Shown here one piece after another: positions 58,699 through 64,000 of a stretch of 64,000 nucleotides of DNA. The notes below the pieces were generated by a model. The model was not told where the DNA came from. It saw only the letters and a program-made list of their open reading frames with translations, and made no database searches. This DNA comes from Syntrophobacter sp963666995 (GTDB taxonomy: Bacteria; Desulfobacterota; Syntrophobacteria; Syntrophobacterales; Syntrophobacteraceae), in contig OY762941.1 in NCBI GenBank assembly GCA_963666995.1, positions 620,001-684,000 on the forward strand, read 5' to 3'. Numbering within the stretch: the stretch's first letter is position 1; each line of letters begins with the position of its first letter. The translations under genes were made by a program, and so were the position numbers.

Positions 58699-60222
58699 AT
58701 GCTTCTCATCTACCCGCCGGTTGCAAAACCATGCGAGCCTCCGCCCGGATTGGCCAGATTGGCCGGTGCCCTCCGGGAACATGGCATCGAGTGCAGGGTC
58801 CTGGATGCCAACCTCGACGGCATGCTCGGGCTTATGCAGAAGGAAGGGTTGCCACGGGATCGATGGACCGCCCGGGGAATAAGAAATCTTCACGGCAACC
58901 TCGCACTGGTGAGAAGCCGAGAAGGCTACCGCCATTTCGACCGCTACAAACGGGCCGTCATGGATCTCAACCGGCTGCTTGAAACGGCGGCACACCCTAC
59001 CGCCAGGGTGAACCTCGCCAACTATCAGCAGGAAGGGCTTTCCCCCGTCAAGAGTCAGGATCTGCTCAGAGCGGCCGAACACCCGGAAGAAAATATCTTC
59101 TATCCCCACTTCAGCGGGATGCTGCTGGAAGCGATGGAAAAGGAGCCGCCGGCCGTTGTCGGGGTCTCATTGAACTATTTGAGTCAGGCTGTCTGTACGT
59201 TTGCAATGCTTGGCTTCCTCAGGCAACGCTGCCCCGGCGTCAAACTGGTCCTGGGCGGGGGCCTGGTCACGTCCTGGGTGCGAAAGCCGGGGTGGAAGAA
59301 TCCATTCGGCGGGCTCGCCGATTTATTGGTCGCCGGCCCGGGAGAAAAGGCCCTGCTGTCTCTTGCGGGATGCGATGCCGGGGACGTGACCAACACTTGC
59401 CCGGAATACGGCGGACTGCCCCTCGACAGTTACCTGTCGCCTCCCGTTGCCGTTCCATACAGCGCATCGAGCGGATGTTACTGGAACAAATGCTCGTTTT
59501 GCCCGGAGCGCGCGGAACGAAACCCGTACATTCAGATACCGCCGGAGAAGGCAATCGAAGACATTCGAGCCCTGGTCCATGCCAATCGGGCAGTCATGGT
59601 GCATCTGCTGGACAATGCCGTCAGCCCCGCTTTGATGGAAGCCCTCACGGTCCGTCCGCCCGGAGCACCGTGGTATGGCTTTTCAAGAATCACGAATACG
59701 CTTGCGGATCCCGAATTTTGCCTCGCACTGAGACGATCCGGCTGTGTCATGCTCAAGCTGGGGGTCGAATCCGGGGATCAGGATGTAATTGACCGGGAAC
59801 AGAAGGGAATCGATCTGGAGATTGCCTCACGTGCTCTTAAATCTCTCAGAAAGGCGGGCATTTCGACTTATGTTTACCTGCTCTTCGGCACTCCGTCCGA
59901 GACCCTCACGAAAGCACGCAGGACACTCGAGTTCGCCGTGAGACATTCCGACGCCATCGATTTTCTGAACCTGGCGATTTTCAACATGCCGGTCTACGGT
60001 CCCGAAACGGACAGGCTGAGGACCCGGCCTCTCTCTGATGGAGATCTCTCGCTTTACACCGGTTTCGAACACCCCGAGGGCTGGAACAGGGGCCTGGTCA
60101 GGCAGTTTCTCGACAAGGAATTCAAGCGGCATCCCGCTGTTGCGCGCATCCTCAGAAGAGACCCTCCGTTTTTCACTTCAAATCACGCCCCTTTTTTCAG
60201 CGCAAGCCAATCCACCTTCTGA
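58699..60222 (+). CDS. Radical SAM protein with N-terminal cobalamin-binding-like domain
   Basis: A 507-residue protein. It opens MLLIYPPVAKPCEPPPGLA, typical of the B12-binding radical SAM group, with VGVSLNYLSQAVCTFAMLGF and VLGGGLVTSW later in that domain. The cluster motif is CYWNKCSFC, a CX4CX2C spacing rather than the common CX3CX2C, followed by LKLGVESGDQDVIDREQKGI and YVYLLFGTPSET of the TIM barrel. Product unknown; members methylate or rearrange diverse substrates. The ATG at 58699 is chosen by domain start; a GTG at 58651 would overlap mtgA. Confidence 0.85.
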   Translation: MLLIYPPVAKPCEPPPGLARLAGALREHGIECRVLDANLDGMLGLMQKEGLPRDRWTARGIRNLHGNLALVRSREGYRHFDRYKRAVMDLNRLLETAAHPTARVNLANYQQEGLSPVKSQDLLRAAEHPEENIFYPHFSGMLLEAMEKEPPAVVGVSLNYLSQAVCTFAMLGFLRQRCPGVKLVLGGGLVTSWVRKPGWKNPFGGLADLLVAGPGEKALLSLAGCDAGDVTNTCPEYGGLPLDSYLSPPVAVPYSASSGCYWNKCSFCPERAERNPYIQIPPEKAIEDIRALVHANRAVMVHLLDNAVSPALMEALTVRPPGAPWYGFSRITNTLADPEFCLALRRSGCVMLKLGVESGDQDVIDREQKGIDLEIASRALKSLRKAGISTYVYLLFGTPSETLTKARRTLEFAVRHSDAIDFLNLAIFNMPVYGPETDRLRTRPLSDGDLSLYTGFEHPEGWNRGLVRQFLDKEFKRHPAVARILRRDPPFFTSNHAPFFSASQSTF

Positions 60223-60241
60223 AACGAGTCCCCCCGCACAT

Positions 60242-61129
60242 CTAGGACAGCAGGAACATATTGATGTCGTCCAGAGCTATTTCGAGTTCGGCCCGGGTCG
60301 CTTGCAGCACCTCGTCGTTCACTCCCAGTTTCTTCAGAATGGGATCGTTGTCAGGATCGAAAGGTCCGTCCGCCTCATCGTTTTCGTCGTAAGCGTTTAC
60401 AATCCTGTTGGCAGCATAGACGGTGGCCGCGATATGCTGTTCGAAGGGAGCGCTCTCCGGCGTATGATGACTCCCAACGGCGGAGACTACATCCGGAGGG
60501 AACTTCCAGCGCCTGAGAATGAGCTGCCCAAGTTCCTGATGATTGATCCCGAGGGCCTTTGTTTCGATCTCGATCAGCTTGGCGCTCTCTTCCTTCATCT
60601 GATTGAGATTGGCGTGAAGGTAGATCTTTGCATAGAGGTCAAGTACGGTTTTGCCGATATCGTGCAGGAGAGAAGCGGTATAGATCGTCAGGGGCTTTTT
60701 CTGTTTGAGCAGCCGAGCCAGCTTTTCTCCGGTCAGGGCCGTTGCCACCGAATGTTGCCATAGTCTTCTGTGATGCATTTCCGCACCCGAGATTTCACCC
60801 GCAAAGTACCTTGCGGCGCTCGAAGCCAGGATCATTTCAATCAGCTTCTCACCCCTCAGAAGGAGGACCGCATCCTGGAGGGAGCCTATGGCGTAGTTCC
60901 GGCCGTAGTGACCGGACTGGCTCAATGCGAGTACCCCAGCGGCAATCGTCATGTCCTGTTTGACCAGGCATTCGATCTCGTCCGGGGGCCCCGTCCCCTT
61001 GATCAGAGCCATGACTTTCCATGCTGTGTCGGGAAAGGGTGGAAGTTTCTCGGCGGTTGTGATGATGTCCTTCAGGAGCAACTCGTAGTGAAGGGCTTTT
61101 ACTTCAAATTCATCCAGTTCCCGTATCAT
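60242..61129 (-). CDS. HDOD domain protein with retained HD residues
   Basis: A 295-residue cytoplasmic protein. The HDOD region runs from about 25 to 225 (AEKLPPFPDTAWKVMALIKG, QDMTIAAGVLALSQSG). Unlike many HDOD proteins it keeps a full HD-type ligand set: His126 (WQHSVATAL), His156-Asp157 (LLHDIGKT), His197 (GINHQELG) and His221/His222 (GSHHTPE). HDOD domains usually act as signalling partners, but this one could be a phosphohydrolase. GACAGGAGTGAGAAA precedes the ATG at 61129. A c-di-GMP-I riboswitch lies in its leader, so c-di-GMP should control its expression. Confidence 0.88.
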   Translation of the reverse strand: MIRELDEFEVKALHYELLLKDIITTAEKLPPFPDTAWKVMALIKGTGPPDEIECLVKQDMTIAAGVLALSQSGHYGRNYAIGSLQDAVLLLRGEKLIEMILASSAARYFAGEISGAEMHHRRLWQHSVATALTGEKLARLLKQKKPLTIYTASLLHDIGKTVLDLYAKIYLHANLNQMKEESAKLIEIETKALGINHQELGQLILRRWKFPPDVVSAVGSHHTPESAPFEQHIAATVYAANRIVNAYDENDEADGPFDPDNDPILKKLGVNDEVLQATRAELEIALDDINMFLLS

Positions 61130-61156
61130 TTTCTCACTCCTGTCGAAGTTCCGCAT

Positions 61157-61178
61157 ACCGGGTGCGTTTTCACCCGGT
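61157..61178 (-). promoter_or_regulatory. Hairpin in the HDOD leader, possible expression platform
   Basis: ACCGGGTG and CACCCGGT form a perfect eight-base-pair stem around a six-base loop, 28 bases before the HDOD ATG and about 120 bases after the riboswitch aptamer. It lacks a T-run, so if it takes part in control it would act on translation or message stability. Confidence 0.4.
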
Positions 61179-61299
61179 TCCACTTTCCCCGTATGTGGGT
61201 TTATGCCGTTTGTCGACGAGGGACAGGTGCAGAAAATGACGGGGACGGGCAAGGAATTCACGAAAGCTGGAACAGAATCCCTTCCCGCTCGTTGCGGCT

Positions 61300-61385
61300 A
61301 TCAGCCCGGCAACCCTGCTGCCGTATCCTTCACGGACTTAGGCCAGTGGCTTTGCGTCCTAATCTTTCGATTAGTTTGCCTTTTT
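61300..61385 (-). ncRNA. c-di-GMP-I (GEMM) riboswitch aptamer
   Basis: The minus strand shows the GEMM-I core in order: GGCAAAC (61380-61374), a stem CTAATC/GATTAG capped by a GAAA tetraloop, GGACGCAAAGCC (61359-61348), GGCCTAA, a second stem with GGATACGG and its tetraloop-receptor-like asymmetry, and GGGTTGCCGGG closing P1 with GGCAAAC-flanking bases. The GNRA tetraloop and GGACGCAAAGCC are diagnostic of this class. It lies about 170 bases upstream of the HDOD gene, on the same strand. Whether binding turns expression on or off cannot be read here because no terminator is obvious. Confidence 0.88.
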
Positions 61386-61629
61386 CGAACCAATGAACAG
61401 AAAGAACAAATATCCTCTGAAGACTGTTGAGTCAGTTCTTCGACCCCGTTTCAGGACGACGCAGAACTGCGGGGCCACCTCAAAACAATAGGAAAGACAA
61501 CCATTTCGACTTTGAAAACGAAACTCGGTCCGTTCCTCGCCACCCGGTTCCCGCTGATGAGCACCTCAGGTGTCGTATCAAAAGAATCGGAAAACTGCCG
61601 CATTCAGATGAGTCAAAGTAAGGACCAAA

Positions 61630-62487
61630 TCATTTCCCTTTTCCAGACGGAGCAATTTTGATTTCGAACAGCTTCGGCCACCGCTTCCCCGTGACAAATA
61701 TCCTGTCTCGCTCTGGATCGTAGGCAATCCCGTTGAGCACCTCGGCTCGACGGACAGGGCCCAGAGCGGCGCGCAGTCCGGTGAGGTCGATCCATTCGAG
61801 GATTTCTCCATTCCCGGGTGAAATTCTTGCCACCCGGTCCTCTCCCAGGACATTCGCAAAAATCTCACCCTTTATGAATTCCAGTTCATTGAGACCGGTG
61901 ACCGCTCTGTCGCGATCGTGCACCCCGATCTGCCCGACTTCGTTGAATGTCTCAGGATCCCAAAAGCGGAGTCTCGATGTGCCGTCACTGACGATCAACA
62001 GGCTGCCGTCGTACGTGATCCCCCATCCTTCATGGGAGTATTTGAATTCACCCACCCTGCCGAAGGTGTTCCTGTCATAGACGAACCCGATGCCCGACCG
62101 CCAGGTCAACTGGATCAGCCTGCCGTTGCAGACGGCAAGCCCTTCACCAAACAGATTTCCTTCAAGTGCCTGGATTCTGATGATCTTTCCCGACTCGAGT
62201 TCCACCTGCCGGAGACTCGATTTCCCGATCAAGCCCGTGCTCTCGTAGAGAAAGCCGGCGGAAAAGACAAGCCCCTGGGTGAACGCGTCGGGATCATGAG
62301 GATATTCATGGACAATCGTGAACCCGGATACGGGTGTCGATCGCGGCGTCGTGCCGGAAGGACCAGCGGAACATAAGCGGTAGCCCTGCAGGACCCCGGA
62401 GTTCCCGGACTTAGATCCCGTGTCGGCGGAGGCAACGGAGGCCGCCGCGATCAACAGGAAAAGGAAGATGCGGAGGAAAAATCTCAT
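61630..62487 (-). CDS. Exported glutamine cyclotransferase (glutaminyl-peptide cyclotransferase, beta-propeller type)
   Basis: A 285-residue secreted enzyme that cyclises N-terminal glutamine to pyroglutamate. A signal peptide (MRFFLRIFLFLLIAAASVAS) is followed by the plant/bacterial QC propeller: HDPDAFTQGLVFSAGFLYES, RDRAVTGLNELEFIKGEIFA, WIDLTGL and VLNGIAYDPERDRIFVTGK, with the catalytic Glu in LNELE. The ATG at 62487 begins the signal peptide, although the ribosome binding site is weak. The decayed pyroglutamate-degrading locus at 40-41 kb is a thematically related but separate observation. Confidence 0.92.
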   Translation of the reverse strand: MRFFLRIFLFLLIAAASVASADTGSKSGNSGVLQGYRLCSAGPSGTTPRSTPVSGFTIVHEYPHDPDAFTQGLVFSAGFLYESTGLIGKSSLRQVELESGKIIRIQALEGNLFGEGLAVCNGRLIQLTWRSGIGFVYDRNTFGRVGEFKYSHEGWGITYDGSLLIVSDGTSRLRFWDPETFNEVGQIGVHDRDRAVTGLNELEFIKGEIFANVLGEDRVARISPGNGEILEWIDLTGLRAALGPVRRAEVLNGIAYDPERDRIFVTGKRWPKLFEIKIAPSGKGK

Positions 62488-62548
62488 CAGCGGCGTTGCC
62501 GGTTTTCGCTCATGCGAAGTTGCGTTCAAAGCATCATCAAAACACGGG

Positions 62549-62616
62549 CGGGCACGGCCTTATCGTGCCCACCTTTTCGTTTCCGGGATGGTGGGCACGG
62601 TGAAACTGTGCCCACC
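62549..62616. repeat. Pair of GGTGGGCAC hairpin repeats
   Basis: CGGGCACGGCCTTATCGTGC (62549-62568, plus CCACC) and GGTGGGCACGGTGAAACTGT (62590-62609, plus GCCCACC) each form a short hairpin. The second matches 55513-55539 with one difference. They lie between the cyclotransferase and UDP-glucose dehydrogenase genes. Confidence 0.65.
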
Positions 62617-62689
62617 CTACACATTTACGGCCACTTTTGAAATTAACCGGACAGCTGTGTTTTCAAGGATCCCGACGGGTTAAGCGGAT

Positions 62690-64000
62690 TCACCGAATGG
62701 GGATTCTCCCGACGCTGTGATAGGAGAAACCGAGTTGCTTCATCGCCCTGGGCCTGTAGACATTGCGAAGATCGATGAAAACCGGTTCCCTCAGCAGTTG
62801 TTTGACCCTCATCAGGTCAAGTGCCCGGTATTCGTTCCATTCAGTCATCAATACGACCGCATCGGCCCCCTCACAAGCTTCGTAGGCACTGGAGCAGAAC
62901 TTGACGCCGGGGATCAGCCTGGCCGCTTCCTGCATGGCCTCCGGGTCGTGCGCATTCACCTGCGCTCCGTGTTCCAGCAGGGTGGAGATGATGGTGAGCG
63001 AAGGGGCATCCCGGATATCATCCGTCTCAGGCTTAAATGCAAGGCCCAGGATTGCGATCGTCTTTCCCCCTTCATTTCCGCCCACTGCATTGCGTATCTT
63101 CCTTACCATGCGGGCCTTCTGGGCTGCATTCACTTCAACTACCGCTTCAACGATACGGCAGGCAACCCCATACTCCTGGGCGATACGCAGCAGGGCATGA
63201 GTGTCCTTCGGAAAACAGGAACCGCCGTAGCCCGGCCCGGCATGCAAAAACTTCTTCCCGATCCTCCCATCAAGGCCCATCCCTTTCGCCACATCCTGCA
63301 CGTCCGCTCCAATTTCCTCGCAAATGTTCGCCACTTCATTGATGAAGCTGATTTTTGTCGCCAGGAAGGCGTTCGAGGCATACTTGGTCAGCTCAGCGGT
63401 CTCGATTGTCGTGATCACAAAAGGGGTCTCGATAAGATAGAGCGGGCGGTACACCGCCTTGAGCACTTCCTCGGCCCGGGGCGAATCCACCCCGATCACG
63501 ACTCGGTCGGGGTGCATGAAGTCGGTTATGGCAGCTCCTTCACGCAGGAACTCGGGGTTGCTCGCTACGTCGAAGGAAGCTCCGGGATTCACCTCGGCGA
63601 TGATCCTGGCCACCTGGCGTGCCGTTCCCACCGGCACCGTGCTCTTATTGACCACTACCGTGTAGTCGCGCAGGAACGGACCCAGTTGACGGGCTGCATC
63701 ATGCACATAAGTCAGATCGGCGTAGCCGTCGCCACGGCGCGATGCCGGAGTCCCAACCGCGATAAAAACCACCTCTGCATCGGGTACCGCAGGACTGTAA
63801 TCCGTAGTGAAGACAAGGCGGTTCGCCTGAAGGTTCTTCTTTACAAGAACATCCAGACCGGGTTCGTAGATTGGGATTTGCTTCTGGTTGAGGCGATCGA
63901 TTTTTTCCTCATCCTTGTCGATGCATGTGACCTCGTGGCCGAATTCAGCAAAGCATGCACCGCTCACAAGCCCGACATATCCCGTCCCTATAACGACGAT
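62690..64000 (-). CDS. ugd: UDP-glucose 6-dehydrogenase, 5' end beyond window
   Basis: A nearly complete gene (437 codons visible, including stop). The NAD-binding loop VVIGTGYVGLVSGACFAEFG is at the window edge, so only the start codon and a few residues are missing. The catalytic Cys is in GPGYGGSCFPKDTHAL, and GLAFKPETDDIRDAPSL and STVPVGTA are further family motifs. It oxidises UDP-glucose to UDP-glucuronate for surface polysaccharide. The GTG at 63967 is internal. Confidence 0.94.
   Translation of the reverse strand: MVVIGTGYVGLVSGACFAEFGHEVTCIDKDEEKIDRLNQKQIPIYEPGLDVLVKKNLQANRLVFTTDYSPAVPDAEVVFIAVGTPASRRGDGYADLTYVHDAARQLGPFLRDYTVVVNKSTVPVGTARQVARIIAEVNPGASFDVASNPEFLREGAAITDFMHPDRVVIGVDSPRAEEVLKAVYRPLYLIETPFVITTIETAELTKYASNAFLATKISFINEVANICEEIGADVQDVAKGMGLDGRIGKKFLHAGPGYGGSCFPKDTHALLRIAQEYGVACRIVEAVVEVNAAQKARMVRKIRNAVGGNEGGKTIAILGLAFKPETDDIRDAPSLTIISTLLEHGAQVNAHDPEAMQEAARLIPGVKFCSSAYEACEGADAVVLMTEWNEYRALDLMRVKQLLREPVFIDLRNVYRPRAMKQLGFSYHSVGRIPIR

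Larger units (their letters stand above)
61130..61629. other. Leader region with riboswitch, and upstream intergenic DNA
   Basis: On the minus strand this interval is the 5' leader of the HDOD gene: riboswitch aptamer (61300-61385), about 120 bases of linker, an ACCGGGTG/CACCCGGT hairpin (61157-61178), then the ribosome binding site. The part right of 61390 separates the leader from the glutamine cyclotransferase gene and holds no recognised gene. Confidence 0.6.

Noticed and set aside
1..64000. tRNA, rRNA, CRISPR array, prophage or complete insertion sequence
   Set aside because: None was recognised on reading both strands. A tRNAscan/Infernal and CRISPR-finder run would be the decisive check.

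Overview
The window is a high-GC chromosomal segment from what looks like an anaerobic, probably syntrophic or sulfate-reducing deltaproteobacterium (Desulfobacterota). That placement is inferred from content: a double-cubane-cluster 2-hydroxyacyl-CoA dehydratase-like reductase, a PPi-dependent phosphofructokinase, a ferredoxin-nitroreductase fusion, a WrbA-type flavoprotein, beta-oxidation enzymes, HDOD and PilZ proteins, a c-di-GMP riboswitch, and long intergenic spaces carrying dispersed repeats. No rRNA, tRNA, CRISPR array, prophage or complete insertion sequence was seen. The HIT gene at the left edge and the UDP-glucose dehydrogenase gene at the right edge are cut by the window.

1-11.6 kb: a HIT protein end, a 1.3 kb gene-poor stretch, then a five-gene branched-chain amino acid type ABC importer followed on the same strand by two M20 amidohydrolases, a nucleoside-recognition (Gate) membrane protein and an M42 aminopeptidase. 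Together this reads as an island for taking up and hydrolysing N-acylated or N-carbamoylated amino acids or peptides. 11.5-15.8 kb (minus strand): a three-gene cluster of a small coiled-coil protein, a MinD/ParA-like ATPase and a 973-residue fusion of an amino-acid-permease-like domain with cytoplasmic and second membrane domains. I know of no characterised function for it, and it is the best candidate here for an undescribed system. 16-22 kb: a secreted glycine-rich protein, small membrane proteins, a 187 bp MITE-like element, an output-less four-helix-bundle sensor, an acetoacetate decarboxylase family enzyme and an orphan gene.

22.5-27.2 kb: a tight sulfur-transfer operon (LarE, cysteine desulfurase, MnmA, E1-like ThiF/MoeB protein) facing an Rrf2 regulator with Fe-S-type cysteines. 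27.4-30.6 kb: an SsuBC/TauBC-like ABC importer led by a translationally coupled 37-residue ORF behind an AT-rich dyad, then an FMN reductase. 30.7-34.9 kb: a pst phosphate operon with two PstB ATPases and no phoU. 34.9-42.2 kb: DUF3124 protein, CPA2 cation/proton antiporter, double-cubane reductase, a decayed 5-oxoprolinase/DUF1445 locus embedded in dispersed repeats, and the ferredoxin-nitroreductase.

42.8-53.5 kb: CDF metal exporter, MauE/DoxX protein, WrbA, PfkB sugar kinase, secreted ankyrin protein, PilZ protein, phosphoglycolate phosphatase-like HAD enzyme, a thiolase plus FadJ-type beta-oxidation pair, and a soluble diadenylate cyclase. 53.4-64 kb: DUF3096 micro-membrane protein, SDR-DUF2867 protein, PPi-PFK, MtgA transglycosylase, a radical SAM protein, an HDOD protein behind a c-di-GMP-I (GEMM) riboswitch, a secreted glutamine cyclotransferase and UDP-glucose 6-dehydrogenase. 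Second messengers recur: a c-di-GMP sensor RNA and a PilZ protein, and a c-di-AMP synthase. All start-site choices, motif calls and repeat comparisons were made by eye; no database search was run.
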